Assembly: GCF_964340395.1 (NCBI RefSeq)
Contig: NC_135556.1
Span: 16,671,142 to 16,733,141, forward strand
Direction: 5' to 3'
Length of the DNA: 62,000 bases
Source of the DNA: Glandiceps talaboti
Taxonomy: Eukaryota > Hemichordata > Enteropneusta > Spengelidae
Part shown: positions 45,255 through 60,700 of the stretch, in pieces
How the letters are laid out: each line of letters opens with the position of its first letter
Position numbering within the stretch: position 1 is the first letter of the stretch
Position numbers and translations under genes: made by a program
The notes under the pieces: generated by a model
The model's database searches: none
What the model saw: the letters and a program-made list of their open reading frames with translations, nothing else
Told to the model about the DNA's origin: nothing

Positions 45255-47858
45255 CCAAGATATACATGTCAGGATTGCATATTGATGTATTTTCAATATT
45301 TGTGTCATATTTTATGTATTGAATATGATCATTGATACATACTAACCTGGTATAAAGAAATATAAATGCTCCTCATTTGTCGCTATCAAAAAATAGAATA
45401 ATATATTTAGGACGAATGTTGTACTGTAAATATATTTAGTTCATTTTGCTAGTTATAAAGGTAGATGAATGTGAACAATAGTTCATCCATGCAAGTTGCT
45501 ATGGAGCAAATTTCTAGCCATGACAACACAAAACACATGCCCACAAATATTTATTAATTTCCCTTTAATAGTTTGGCAAACATCTGTTAATACATGAGTA
45601 TTTTTCTCAAATAGAGAACATATAAGCTATGTAGGAAGGTTACATGGTAACCGTGGGATACCAATTTATCATTTTTGTGTGTCTGCCAAATTCCTTTGTG
45701 TGTTAAAAGTAGCTTGGATAATTTATGAGAGGGAGCTGGTCAAGGGTCATTTTATTCTGGACCATAGATGAGAAAGGGATGACTTTTAATGCTAGCAGAG
45801 GTCAATCATTCTTGACCCAGTAGTCTAGACCCGGCAGTGAAGTTGGTTTGAGGCACAAAGCTACACAGGATGAATGCTATAATTACCAGTAGTCCCAAGA
45901 CATCAGATTTCTAACAACTTTTTATAACGATGTAAATTCGCTTTATTATATTTATGGCACAACTCTGAGAACAACTTTTATTAAGAATTTTCTTTCCTTT
46001 TTGGAACAAAATTAATTTACCGACAGTAACATTATTATTTTGTGGACATTGGAAACAATGTAAAAATATCTTTATGAATACATACCAATTTGACAAAAAA
46101 TATTATGTGAATTTGCCAAACCCTCACATTAACTTAAAAATCTGTTTTAGATACATGTATACCATATTTAATATATAAAGACTGGTAGCGAGGTTACAAG
46201 TTATATTTTAGTGTCAAACAGATGCTGTGTGTTATTCTTAACCATATTTCATTACATAATGCAATATATATATATATAATATGTAAAATATCTTAGTCTC
46301 AGACTGTTGCCACGGATTGTTGCTATGGCAACTATTTCCTCTGTTGCTAGGTGATACTTGTTTCAGTATGCATTTTCTGCTAATTAGGGAATTGACCCTG
46401 AAAATTGTTTCAATCCTGTCAAAATAGTATCCATACATGTTCGTTTGGATCCAAAAATAATTAAATATTAGGATTCAGACTGTACCCAAGTCGTGACAAT
46501 TTGTTTATCTAACGAGCATTTTTGCTTTGTCTATTTTTGTTTTTGTCTCAAGGCAATGCATGATACCTGTAAGTACTTCCATGCTCAGACTGTAACCTAT
46601 TCAATTTCATACCAGTAATTTAGCTTCTCTTGATAATCACATCGAAATGAGTTTCCTCTGGCGATGACATATAAGACCCTTTTGTTTCCATGACAACAAA
46701 GAAACTGACAGTGAGATATTGATGGTAGAATTGAGTGTGTGATATTTAAGAATGACCTAACGTTATAAAATCATTTCATTCATTTTTAAATCTGAACATT
46801 AATGTCTACACAGGTAGATATATTTCTTGAATCTTAGAAGTTTTCAGATGGAGACAGCAGGATGTCTCTCACACAGACACAAATTAATTCATTTCACAGC
46901 AAAGATATGATACGTTTTTTCTGTTCATAGAAGACAAGAATATATTATTTAAGAGTACACCTATCGACTCAAAATCTCTTATTTTATAAATATTAACATT
47001 TACAGAAAGTACCAAATAATTCCGAGGAGACAACTGAAATGTTGTTTCAGTAGAAGAGATAAAGATGTTAATTACAATTTTGTAAAATTTGGGACAAAGA
47101 ATGAAAAATAAGTGGGAATTGAATTCAAATCATGTACTGTCAACTTTATGGACAGACCAATTAACAGAGAGAAAAGTGTATGGGAAATGATGCACTAACT
47201 ATAGATGTTCAACAACCTGTTTGAGTTTTGTTGAGAACTAATATTTTTTTAATTCAAAATTAAAATACTCAAAAAATGTTTATCTATCCTCTGTGCTGTT
47301 TCATATTGTTCATGCATTATATTAGAAAACCTACAATTTCACTTATACTCAGAGGCAATATTCCATGTTTTTTCATTCTTCCAGGAAGAGACATTAGGTG
47401 TGCATCATACAGCAATTACAAGAATATTATACTATATATTGCATGTGGCCTCTCACTCCTCAGTAAACCATAGCAACGCCTTTCCAGCAGTGGCTGTACC
47501 TGAAAGTTTACAACAGTTGGAAAAAAACCAAGCAAGAATTATCAATTTTGTATTGCAGGAAAAGAGTAGTCAAGCAATAGTTTACATTATCAATCTTCAA
47601 TTTCCTGACAAAATGCAATCAAACAATTTTTTTTTATTTTATATACAGTATACTTAAAATTATATATTGGAAATTTCTTAGAATTTCAATTATGAATTTC
47701 AGTTATGGTGCAGTAATTTGTAACTTTAATAGTCACCATATATTAAAAATGGACTTTTTAAAAGTTCTGTTATTCTGTTATTTTTACAAATATCTTGTCG
47801 TGTCCGGTTTCCCAATTTGAATAAATATCTGCTATTAATATTATATATTATACCAAGG
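45255..47858. other. intergenic stretch, nothing recognised
   Basis: AT-rich sequence with short TA runs (for example 46266-46280) and chance open frames under 90 codons. I see no gene, RNA or mobile element I can support. Confidence 0.4.
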
Positions 47859-47859
47859 A

Positions 47860-48140
47860 CAAGCCAAGTTGAACAAAAAATATGGAATATATACTCTGGT
47901 TGTTCTATGTCTCGACAATGTGTGACTACATCACTGATTCTGCTGTGTTCGAAAAATATGAGTCAAAACATTCAAAATTGCCATTAGTTTCCTCGATTTT
48001 CTTTAATATCACTGGTGCTTGTATAATTATGTTATTCTCCAATATTTGTCTTCATTCTAGCGACTTGTAGTGACAAAGGCCCCTTAGGGCACTCATATTT
48101 TTTCTTGGCTGAACGAAGAAAAATATTGTGGAATATAAAC
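47860..48140. repeat. dispersed ~300-bp repeat, copy C
   Basis: Starts gccaagttgaac and ends cttggctgaacgaagaaaaatattgtggaata. It shares block order with 34050-34370 and 36570-36875. Open frames across it are incidental. Confidence 0.55.
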
Positions 48141-50289
48141 ATCAAATTTTAAGAAAGCTTGATTTCCTTCAGTTAGTATAGGCAATGTGCATCTAATGAA
48201 GAATTACCTGTATGTCTGCTAAGACCTATGATGAATTGGTGTTCCACTGAAAGGTGAAAAATAGTTTCAATTTGATGTTTCTTGGCAACCGAGTGAAAAA
48301 ATCGACCACTGAGGGCGCCATCAGTGACTGGTGCACAGACAGTGAACAGTTTCCATCACATCTAGATATCTTGCTTGATGTGATTCTATCCATTGTTGAA
48401 CTGTACGAGAGCAGTAGATTGGATCAAAATGCACATCAGAGGGGTAGTCTTGTAATCTGAAGTTTCCAAGGACTATTAAATTCATCAACTACCATCAATC
48501 CTCCTTCAATACTGGCATACACCCAAAGATCTCCCCTTTTCTTTCAGTGGGGCTGAGGGAGAGTATGTGTAGGAAAGATATTTGTACATCACAGCTTTCC
48601 AAAGTAAGAACATACATCCAAACTTTACTTTTCTCTCTTCGGGGGTGGGGGAGGGGGTTTACAGGTCATTACACCTGTACAGTGGCCTCATATATGTACT
48701 TCCAAAATAACGTACATCCAATCATCTTTCCTCAAAGGGGGGGGTTGTCTTGGGCATAATATTCCTACGTCACAATCATACTATACATATCCAATCTTTC
48801 CTGTACTTCAAGATACATGTCAAAGAAATATTCCTTGCGAACCTTGCACTGCAAATGGGCAAATACACACAACTTGTCTTGGGATGGTCTTCAAGTCATT
48901 TCTTTAGTCACACTTTGAGATAATTCTTAAAAAATTATTTGTCGGTTTCCAAATATGATATAAGCTGTACTGTTGAACTTACAAGCACAGTGAAATGATA
49001 TACAGAAATATGTACATGTGTATCAAAGGTGACTGTTGAAGAGAACTGCACACACAACCCAAGCAAAGTCTTTCCAAAAGCCCATTTGTAATTAAACCAT
49101 CACACAATTTCAAGTACATTTTAATATATTTTATTCATCCCAAAGATAAAAAAAAATTGAGAAGATCCCAACACTGTATCCAGTGCACTCCATATTTCAC
49201 ATCCGGGGCAGTTTCATTTACTAATGGCACGAACATTGTCGACTCACTCCAGGGAAGCAATATGCTATCAGGTCACCAGTAAAGGACTCTTCAGCTGCTA
49301 TTACCATGACGATCGAAGAATGACGTAGAATAAGAATATTGGGGGATCCGTATCATATCATGCAAGTCATCATTCACATGTACAAGTTTTATCAAATCAT
49401 ATAACTACATATTATACACCACAGCACAAATCCATGCCTGTCGTGTTTTCTACATTACCAAATACTTTTTGTCTTTTTTTTTGAGAAAAGAAACCTAGAT
49501 AGAAATTTTATATCAAACCAAGCAGCAGATATAACATCTTACATAATCCAAATGAACAGCTGTCAGTTTTTACATTCATTTTGCCCACACTTGTTCCAAA
49601 CTAATTTTTTTTTTAAGTTCGAGAAACGTATGTATTCAAGACTTGTGCAAATTCTGGTTACTTCCCTTTTTGAAATAAGAACTACGAACTACCAATAAAC
49701 AATGGATTTAGTATGTGGTGGTGTTTAGTTTCCCCCCAAAAGTACCAATGCACCAGTACTACAAAATAATGGACACTCAAAAAAACTCAATATACATGAC
49801 CATATTCGGCATCAATTCTGCATTACCACTGATCACACAGTGTTGTTTTATTAAAAAAAGAAAATCTTTATTTGCAGATAAATTAATTATTTCAGGTAAA
49901 TATCACTGCTCTTCTCAAGCGTATGATGGCAGTACATCAGTGCAAATCACTGATAATTAAAATATTTTCAACTGGCATCAATTTAATCTGTTAGATTTAC
50001 AAAACAAAGATCAAGCAATGGAGCCAAGGCCAACTTACTAAAACGTAAAATGGAAGGAGAGAAAAAAAGATATGTATAACGGTAAAGTATGTAAAAAATA
50101 CCTTTGGAAGTGAGGGGAGAGGAAAGAACGTTAAAAATAAGGAGTACAATGAATCAACTTTTAAATTAGTCAAGGTGATTTGAGAGTATTTACAAGTAGA
50201 ATCTATACAAATATCCTGAGTAGAAAGTTATATTCACAAGAGGCACGTCACAGGGAGTATATACTAGTAGTTCATAAATTATTTGCACT
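48141..50289. other. PCF11 3' UTR and intergenic sequence
   Basis: On the minus strand, downstream of the PCF11 stop, possible poly(A) signals (AATAAA, seen as tttatt) occur at about 49866 and 49133. A long 3' UTR is therefore possible. Poly-G and purine-rich tracts occur at about 48640 and 48738. No gene is supported. Confidence 0.35.
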
Positions 50290-53200
50290 TCAGCTGGAAG
50301 CATTTCCTTCTTGCTTAACCTCAACTTTAACATTATCTAGCTCTTCTGGTTCTTTCTTCACAACGATTTGAGTTTCAGTCGTATTTTGCTCGCCACTTTC
50401 AACCCCTTGGTCGACATTCTCTGTTTTAATCTTAGTTTCCGTTGTACTCTCTTCATTTGTGATAAGTACTGGAAAGGCTGGTTTTGATGGTCCCTCGACA
50501 GGTGTTGGTGTATCTGGAATTAGAGTCACCTGAGAAAGAGATGCACGAGAGTTAGTTTTATAATTTCTTGAGAAATAGGTTTCAAATCAAACTACCTGAA
50601 ATAACTGAATATGGGATTTCAAATTACTTTCTAACTTTTTTACAATGATCTACTATTGTTCCTGTTCAGCGCCATAGAACATTATGTCGTATTGGATTAT
50701 GGCGTTATACAAGTTCTTTTGATTGATTGATTGATTGATCACATGTTCAAGGCCATTAAATCTTGACTCATGAATTACTACACCGTAACATTGCATTTTA
50801 TGAAATATTCTTGTGTCAGTGACAGCATTAAAGGGCAACGCTCTTTCAACTAAAATTTCTTGGCAGTTGTGCATAATGCATGTAAAACCATGAATTAATT
50901 CCCGGGACTGAGTTCACAATAATGCCTTTATTTCCTGCACTGGCATTCCACTTCAGTACAGTTTCCATTGAGATGAATGATGACACCATTTGGATAAGCC
51001 AACAATGAGTACAGACAGTAAACGTCATGTGTTCATTTTCAATGTTATATAAGTAATACCGACTAGATACTTACATCTTTAGTATCTTCATAGCACAGTG
51101 GATGATATGTCTACAATGCAAAGACAAAGAGGAAAGTGTCAGTAATACAATGATAAATGACGACTACATTAGCTGTTCATAGTTGCCAAATTCTGAAAGC
51201 ATGCTTTCTAGTCTTGTAACAATAGTATTGTTACATCATCAACTGTAAATGAAACATGAGTGTAACAAGTATTTACACTTCACACAGCACACAGTACTAA
51301 ATCTGCAAAGAAACGATACTCTCTTAGTTACAAGACTTGACAAATTGTTTACTTTTACTAAGGGATGAAAACCATGCAAGAACGATAGCACTTCAAAAAT
51401 CCCTGTAATGCTTTCACATTTCAAGTTGTGTGAAATTGTTTACAACAAATTCAGCAATGAGAGAGGCTCTATTTCTTTTGATGTAAACATGATATAAATA
51501 TACATTTCATGTGTACCAACAATATCTATTCAATCCACATCATGACATGCATTCTTTTCTTACCTTGCCATCCACTCTGACAGCATCTTTCAATTGCCAC
51601 TGTTCTTCATCTTCATCCCAGAACTGATCAAATTTCTCTTGGCAAATGTCGCACACCTGTGAAATGAAGAGCCACGTATTACTTAGAATTTATTGATAGT
51701 GTGTTGTAATCACCACTCTTATAGGTCAAAGGAAAGTCAATGAACCTCACAACAGGGGTTACCAAATTCTCAGTACTCTAACATTTTCTCTCTTGCTAGA
51801 AGGTCAAAATAGAAGAAGACTGAATTTCTCTCAAGTGTACCCCTATATGCAAGTGTAGCTTGTGAAGTGGAAGTTATGACAAACCTAATGATCATTATTC
51901 TTATGAATATCCCAGGTGGTAAAATTCTAAATCAGATAACAAGCATTTTTCTACACTTAGTCTATTAAAGGAAGAGTTTAGACATTGTAGGGTATCAAGA
52001 GGGTCACATAGATAGTAGTTACAATCTCAAAGACTATGATATAAGAATTAGAGAGTCAACAAAATGATCTGAAAATATTAGCCCAGAGTGTTGTCTTGGT
52101 GGTACTATCTCAATAATCTGAGGTGGCATTGAGAGCTTCTTGAGGTAGTAACATCAAAACAAGTCTCTTCACTAGAAACATATAAACAAGGCCTTCAAAA
52201 ACCACCTGGGTAATTAGCAGTTTTTGTATCAATGATATATCATTTAACATACCTCCTCTGTATCATTCTCCCCTGTTACAGCAATACTGCTAACCACTGG
52301 GTTTGGTTTCTTCATCATTTCTGATAACCCTAGCCTAGCCTGTAGCTCAAAGAATTCACTACGAGCTATTAAGACAAAATCGTGTGTTAGCCAAGCAAGT
52401 GTACTTCATGTTTGCCTATAGCCATTTCCATAGATCTTGTAAATTCACATGGAATTACATGTACATGATATCCATACATGTAGTAATGTACTGTTCTTTT
52501 AAAGTGGCTCTTCAGAATAATTGAACCTAAATGTAATACCTGAAGTACAGCCAGTGTGACAAAAGTTAAGTGCATCCATATCAATTGGTGTTTTCATTAA
52601 AATTAGGATTACAATTTTGGTGAGAAAGACAACTTTCTGAATGTTTCTATTTTAATCAATATGACACTACATTGATAACAACATACTAATCCAAGACCAC
52701 TGGATGGAAACATTGGGTTCAATGGGGTAAAAGTTCCCAAGGTATTTCAGCAGTTTCCCAGCAAAGTTATTGTAAAGGTATGAAAATCTATGATATCTAG
52801 TCAGTTTTACCAGATTTCTCCCTTTGTTTACCATGGTTCCTTAATCTGAGCAAAGACAGTCAATAACATCCCACGATAACATGAGTGAAAATATTACTTC
52901 TATGTCTAGACAGAACAGTCAAAAAAATTCACAAACCTGCCGGATTTTGATCTGTGTGAGGTCATTTTTCTCAAAACCTCATCTCATACTATAGGTTACT
53001 ATGGTAACAGTTGAATACTGAATCAGACCTACCTCCTTCTTCTAATTCATCGATTTCTTCAAATTTAATCCAATCGTCAAGTTTGTAATACCACTTTCTG
53101 GAGGTAGCTTTCTTAGCGCCATCTTTCTCTCTACGGTTCAACCTAAAATGCCAGTCTAAATGTTTAGCATACTTATCCATCTCTTCTGGCATAAACCGTA

Positions 53201-54735
53201 ATCCGCAAGAAGAGCACTGAATACCATTGTAAATACGGTTGATGACACCTTGGAAGCGTCTGCAAACAAAGGTGGTAATGTTTTATTACTTAAATGCATG
53301 TGTAAAGTTGATGAAAATGAACACAACAATATCACAAGAAGTGAAAGAAAACATGAAACATCCATGTATTCAACTTGAAAAAGTGACATCCATGTATTCA
53401 ACTTGAAAAGTGTGATCGAGACAATCTGAAGCTGTATTCATGAGTTGAAAACAACTGTAGAATTGCTCTTACAACACATTTTCTCAAGCAACTTCAGTAA
53501 TGGGGGGGGGGGGGCATAGTCACAACAATTGCTGCATTTGCTTCTATCTGGACAAGAACTTTACTAGTGGCTGGTACTTGAAAACAAAAACACTATATCA
53601 CTTCACACATCTACCTGTGTGTCCTGATTGTGACACAGAGTAATTTTATTCTAAGTTGTACACTTGTCGGCACATTATAAACATTTTGGAAACATAGCCA
53701 CTGCTAAGGGACGATCACACAATGCCGCACAAGCTCAATAAACAAAGTTTGTTCTTTTAGGACAAAACCCCCTCCTCCTAAACGAATGTTGACAAGTGCG
53801 ACATTGACATGCTTATACGTGATGTAAACCATGACGAAACTTGTGGCAGTCACACCACTATGATCTATGCAATGTAAAAATATGATGGTAAATACATTGA
53901 AATACTACTGGAAGCCCAGCTCTGTATCGAATTAGTAGTTTATTATAATCAACTTATGAACATCTCAGTAGTAAATACAGAACCTGTTATCATTGATGGC
54001 ATGACAGTTTTCGAAATTTCATTTAGAAGTGCGAAAATGAAGTTCAGCAATTGTATTGATGCCAGACTCTCTCCCCCACATGAATGAAGTTCGCTTATTG
54101 AGCTTGTTTGACACTGTGTGATCATCCCTAGAGTGTTGTCCAGATAGACACAAACACTATATGTAAATAAGTTCTGCACTAAAGTAAATTTAGACATGGC
54201 TACTGACAGCAGTGCATCAACTTTTGACAAAACATGTGATTCCACAGAAAGTCAAAGTCATAAGGAAATAACTTACACTCGGAGTTCTTCTGGATAAAAT
54301 CCAATCTCTGGAATAACAAGCTCTTCTTCATCTTCTTCATCATCCTCTTCTTTCTTTTCTGGGTCAGTTGTTTCCTGAGATGAGGGTGGTGGAGGTGTCT
54401 CTGTGCCTTCTGGCCTTGGTGAGTTGTTGTTACCAGTTTTGCTGATGATGCCAGCACTGAGCAGCTTGGAGAATAGAGAGTTCACATCTACCTGAGTGGT
54501 CACATGTTCTTGTGGAGGTTGTGGTTGTGGCTGTGGTGGTGGTGGTGTAGCTGCAAACAGACATGTTATTGAAAGTAATTAATGACAACATGTTAATCTT
54601 CATCAATGGAAAATTACATGGCCAACAAAACCTGTCCCTGTATGGAGGGATATGACAAATGATCCATCGTTACTATTATATGCTCCACAGCAATAAAATC
54701 ATAGCGTATCAGTGAGAAACTGACTGAACTATGGC

Positions 54736-54793
<58 letters not shown>

Positions 54794-57700
54794 AAAAAAA
54801 ACCACACACACAAAAACACAAAACACAATGCATGCATGCATGCACACACAAATGAGAAATTTACAGTGCAAAACACATATTGTTACAATTTGTACTACAT
54901 GAAATGAAAGAAGGCGACAGAAAGAGAAAAACTAAACTAACCTGTACCTCCTGTTGGTTGCTGCTGTTGTAGTACATGTTGTGGCATGGAGGGTGCTGGC
55001 ATGGGACCTCTCATACCAAAGTTCATCATTCTACAGAAATTTCAAATCAAATTTGAATTATAAAAGAATGCTTTACATTGGGAATACATTTTTCTCAATC
55101 GCAATACTAAATGTCATCGGACAATTTAACAAAGGATTGTAAACACTTTAGTGATGTCTAATAAAATATCTATCACAGATACATGTACATGTATTCTAAA
55201 CTTCTAAATTTTACACTGCTGATTTCATTAACATATTACAAATTATCAAAACGAAATCAGAATTGAACTGGTGAATTTAATCAGAGAACCTTCACCTCAA
55301 AATGTACACCATTCCCATACAAGAGTGGAAGCTTAGACAATTACAAGAGGTATTAGAAACTTTCCCAAATGTTTTGATGTTACACATTTTCTTGCATCAA
55401 ATATTGATCTCATATTGAAAATAGTGAGGAAATTATTTCACACTTTGTAGCGTAAATACCTTTTAGTATATTCTTTCTTTTGTATGTAGGCCTCAGAATG
55501 AACACAGTGTATGAGACGGACAACAAATTATCAAGAATACTGTACAATGTACTGGTATTGTACATGTTTGACTTTACTCACCCTTGAACTGGACCTGCCA
55601 TAGGGAAACCTTGAGCCATGTTTGGGACATTAGCTCTCATCTGCATTGCAGCATGCATTTGTGGCAACTGTTGAGCTAGAGGCATCATACTCATGGAGAG
55701 TTGTTGCATCATAGGGGCAGCTAAACCTGCCATTATCTGTTGCTGACTCATCATTGGTAAAGACTGTGATTGGGCTTGGTTTGTCATAGGCATAAGCTGT
55801 TGCTGAGTTGTCATTGGCATGGATTGTGACTGAGGCATGCCTAATGCCATCATTGGCATCCTTTGTTGTGGACCAGGACCTCTCATCATGGCTAACTGGC
55901 CAGCCATGTTAGGTTGAATCATAGGAACATTCATTCTTTGAAGTTGACCATCTAAAATTGGTCTTGGCACATCCATCATGGTCCTTGGGCCGTCCATCAT
56001 CATTCTGGGACCATCTACCATAGGCCGTGTGCCATCTATCATCGGCCTTGGGCCTCCCATCCCTGGCCGAGGACCATCCATCAACCGCCGTGGGCCTTCC
56101 ATCTTTGTCCTTGGGCCTTCCATCATTGGCCTTGGGCCTTCCGTCCTTGGTTTTGGGCCATCCATCATTGACCTCGGGTCATCAATTATTGGTTTAGGGC
56201 CTTCCTTCAGTAGCCTTGGCCCTTCAATAACAGGCTTTGGCTCATCCTCCATCATTGATCTTGGACCTTCCATCATGGCTTTTCTCCTGTCATTCATTGG
56301 TCGCTGGTCGTCTGGCTTTGGCCTTGAGCCCTCAGCCATCTGCCTGTGTCCTCCTCTAATTGCTCTTGGCACCTCTCTACCTGGCCTATGACCTTCCCTA
56401 GGTGCCTCTCTCTCCTCTATCATTTGTTCAGGACTTCCTGGTAGCTGCCTCATATCTTTGTCTTTCATGCCTGGTCCAAATGGAAGGCTACTATCAAGTG
56501 TTCTCATGTCTTGGTCAGTAGATCCAAACATACTATCTCCAGATAATGGACTATCTCCTCCCTTATCATCTAGTATACCTTTGACTTGTGTTTTATCTTC
56601 ATTAATTGTGCCTGGTGGTCTAATTGTTATTGACATCAAAGGGGGTGGATAACTCCTAGGCTGTGAAGATTGACCAGGTGCTTGTCTAGGCTGTTCTCCT
56701 GACATAGGTAACTCTCTCATATCTACATCTACTTTTGAGCTCATCTCACCAAAGTTCTTTCCATCTTCAATATGTGTAAATCCTTTGGAATCAGACTGCA
56801 TTGACATGACAGAATCAAGATTTCTCTCGTCTACATCTAATGCATTACTTGGAATTATTTCGGGAGGCAATGTTGGAACTCTTTCCATCTCTTTGAAAAA
56901 AGTTTGTGGGACATTGGTGTCCCTTCGTGCATCGTAGTCTCGCACTGGCCAATCATAATTGTCGCTGAAAGCAACTGGACCAGGTGAGACTCTTTCCTCC
57001 TTTTTGATTCTTTGCAATTGATACAAGTCATTCAATTGTCTTAGAAGATCTTGATGTTGCTCATGACTTAATGTACCCGAGTGTAACTGTTTTTCAGCCT
57101 GTAGAATAAATCAAAGTCATTCATCAGTTGGATCTTTACAAATATGTATAATTCAAGGCATGGTATATTATCAATAAATTGAGTTTACAACATTTTATAC
57201 TACACTCGTTACTGCTGTTTTTGTGAATAATGAACTCTTTCCAATACCACTATCTTCACAATACATACATGTACACAATACAACCTCTAATATCAAACCA
57301 ATTAATTACCCAATTCAATTATTAGAAGGCAGGGAATTCTGATAAGCCTCTACAGATATAGATATCTGCAGAAACTTCCAACTTGTCAAACGGAGAAAAC
57401 ACCAAAGTTTCCAAGAAATGGCCATTCCTCCTACCTGTTCCAGGATTTCTTTTTGTTTGTTCAGAGTTAATTCCCTTGGTATTTTGACATCAGGATCTAG
57501 ACTGACTCGTCTTTCTATTAGTCGTCTACCAGGAGCTCTAGACCATGGTCTATCTTCACCCCATCCTTGTTTCCTCCTGTCGTCCCTTTAATTTTCAACA
57601 AATACATTAATCAGTTATTATTTTGAAATTAAAACTGAACTTCTAGATTTTTCTTATCACTTGTTATAAATGACTGCATTTAGCATACTCTTATTATGGA

Positions 57701-60700
57701 AACATATAGACTTTTACTCTTACTTAATAAACAAATATAGATATTGAAATATTCAAAACTACAATGCAAAAGATTGATATTTCAATGGAACAATTATTAA
57801 ATGTGAACAATACAGAAACACATGGTAATCAGCTCTATTTACATGCAAGTGTAGGCTGACAAGCAAACAACTGAGAGTTGGAGAATTCAACATCTCAGAC
57901 AACAAATCTGACTGTGTATGAAACCGTTACTTGGTCAGCAAATCCTGCCACTTGTATTTTGCCAATATGCCACTTACTTCGCATATAATTCTGAGCACCT
58001 GCAATAGCATTTTACCTCATGCTTGGGGGTCAAAATAGAACACAAAGTTTGACTATTTTCACACGCACCTGTAGTAATGCAAGAATAACTCACAGAGCAA
58101 AGGTAATTGTGTCTACCAAGAAATTGAATGAAAGTTATATTTTTTTTATGATGCACCTTAGTCCGAGCTGAGGAAAATATTGCACTTTAGTCCTAGGCGA
58201 GGTAAATATTGCACCCTATCCTAAGTGAGGTAAATATTGATGGTATAAGTTTTGTAGTTTCAAAAGCACTTGGTAAACCACTACTTGGATCACTTAAAAG
58301 ACAACATTTGATACATTAGTTACATCTGCAATGAACTGCACTGTTTTCTTGTAAAATATTGCACTCTACTGTAATGTACATACCATGTATTCTCTTGTCC
58401 TCTTCCCATTCTTGGTTTTTTCTTTGGTGGAAGGTGGTCTGGCCCAGGATAATTACCAGGCCGCCTTCTTGCAAATCTATCATCCAGAAATTTGTCAACT
58501 TTCCGACCTGGATCATTACTATCATCTTTCTTGTCATTCTCTTTTCTAGATTTATCATCCATTCTGTTTTCTCTGGGTCTCCTTTCATCTCTGTCTTTAC
58601 TGTCTCTGATCCTATTGCTACGTGGCCTCCTTAAAGGAGACCTGTCTCTGTAACGTCTATCTGACTTGGGTGAACTACCTCTTGACCTTGGTGATCTTGA
58701 CCCTGTTCTCAGAGGTGATTTTGACCTTGATCTTTTTGGTGAGAGAGATCTTGACTTTTTTCTATCTTCAGATGAATTTCTACGACTTCCACTTGATCTA
58801 GTACTGTCCTCTTTTATTTCAACCTTTTTCTCCTTAGGTTTATCTTTCTTTCTATCAGTTTTATCACTTGACTTAAGCTCATTGTCTTTTTTTATGATAG
58901 GTTTTCTGTCTTTCTCAGATTTCTTGTTTTTGTTTGTTTGTTCAGTTTTATTGTTGTCTCCTTTCTTTTTGCCATCATCCTTTTTCTCATCGCTCTTATT
59001 TTCTTTCTTATCTTTCTTAGAATCTGATTTGACATTGTTAGAACTTTTGCCTTTAGCATCAGTTTTGTTGTCCTTTCCATTTGGGAATTTGTCTTTTTCT
59101 TGTCTACGATATTGCCTAGTTGGCTTCACTGCTACTGCTTTGGAATCTGTAAGATTGTCTTTTTGATTTGTACCTTTCTTGTCTGTAGATTTCACTGCTT
59201 GATCAGAATGATCTCTGGACGGAGACACACGCTGAGAATCATAAACTGGAGATCCTTTCGGTGAATTAGTAAATTCTTGGATAATCTCTTGAACGGCTGG
59301 CACTGTAACTTTGGCCTGAGTATTTGTAATCTGTTGTGCCCCCATGCGTGGATCCCTGCTTCTCCGCGGATCTCGGACGTTGACTCTTGGATCCCTAGTA
59401 CTACTGATAGCTGTCGACTGAAAGAAGGAAATAATTTATTGATTTCTTTTAATTTTAAAAACATTTCAAAAGTGTTACAAGTCTTGTGAAGATTTGGATG
59501 AATACAAATCTGTCTGCTTCAGAAACTTGAGAAACGAAGGAACATCTGATGATGCTTAGATAGGAGAACAGAACTCAAAAGATTACCTGTGGCTGAGTTT
59601 TTTGCACTTGTTGCAGATTCTGCTGCTGTAAATGTTGAGGTGGCTGTGATTGTAAATATGTCATTTTCTGCAACTGTTGCTGGCTCTCCTCAATTTGTTG
59701 TTGAAGCTGTTGGTGTTCAAGTTGACTTTTCATCATTGACTGTTGCTGCAGCTCTTGTTTCTTTACCTCAAGGTCCCTAGTTTGTTCTTCAATTTTAGAC
59801 TTGGTCTGCAAAAGTTCCATTTCAAGTTTCTTTTGCTGCAGCTGCAGCAGTTCATGTTGCTTTGCGATCAGCTGTTGCCTCATCAAAGCCTCCTGTTTCT
59901 CTTGTTCTGCCTGTCTTTGTAGTAATGCGTCATTCATACCGAGCTGTGCCCTACTTACCACAGGTGGAGCAGGTGTTTCTGGTAAAACTGAAGGACCTGA
60001 GTCAGCCTATTCAGAGAAAAGAGAAAAGTAATGAAAGTTATCAGAATATGTCAAAATGATTTGTCATGCAGGTACTACTTTAGGATCTTGTCTTTTGAAA
60101 ATAAAATAACCTGATTCTCTTGATCAAAATGGTTTATGTATATGTGGGCCAAAATAATTCAAGTATGTAGATATGCATCACAGAGCCTTCAAACATCTAC
60201 CTTGGCAGGAGTATCAAATGTTCTGTAGTTTTTAGTGGGCAACACTCTGGAAAGTTTGTTCAGTCTCTTTAATTTGTACACTGTAGGTGAAAAATGAATG
60301 CCAGACTGAGAGACAAATCTGTTTTCTTACGTTACCAAATTTAATGTTTACACCAGGAGGAAACAAAATTTTGCTTTTTAAAAAAAAATTAAATTTAGCC
60401 AGGAATATTAGGAATAAATTCAACTTTTCTTATAGTTCCTACATGGTATTACTGTCACTTATATCCCTCTACATTTTTCTAAAGTTATATTATGATCAGG
60501 ATTGACCATTGTCGATATTCCCTATTGCATACCAATATCAACTGGGAACATCATCCCTTCCTTAGTTTAGAGATAGATCTTGGAGATTCACTCCATCGTC
60601 TATGGTTTAGGGTATTTCACCTTGCATGTTCTATTGCCATGGGTCATGCCAGCCAGACTCTCGATGTCGCTTTGCTGTGGAAAGAGCTGTTCACAATTCA

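Noticed and set aside
48254-48460. 68-codon plus-strand open frame with protein-like composition
   Set aside because: It has no splice partner, no recognised motif and sits beside a diverged repeat; the evidence is insufficient for a gene.
54614-54871. Minus-strand frame with a long Cys-Val repeat
   Set aside because: It is a translation of the CA microsatellite.
55978-56391. 137-codon plus-strand open frame (repeats such as LGPSI)
   Set aside because: It is the antisense shadow of the GPR repeats in the PCF11 exon, which has full splice and homology support.
58666-59166. 166-codon plus-strand open frame rich in Leu/Ser/Phe
   Set aside because: It is the complement of the Lys/Ser/Asp-rich PCF11 exon; the composition is explained by antisense reading.
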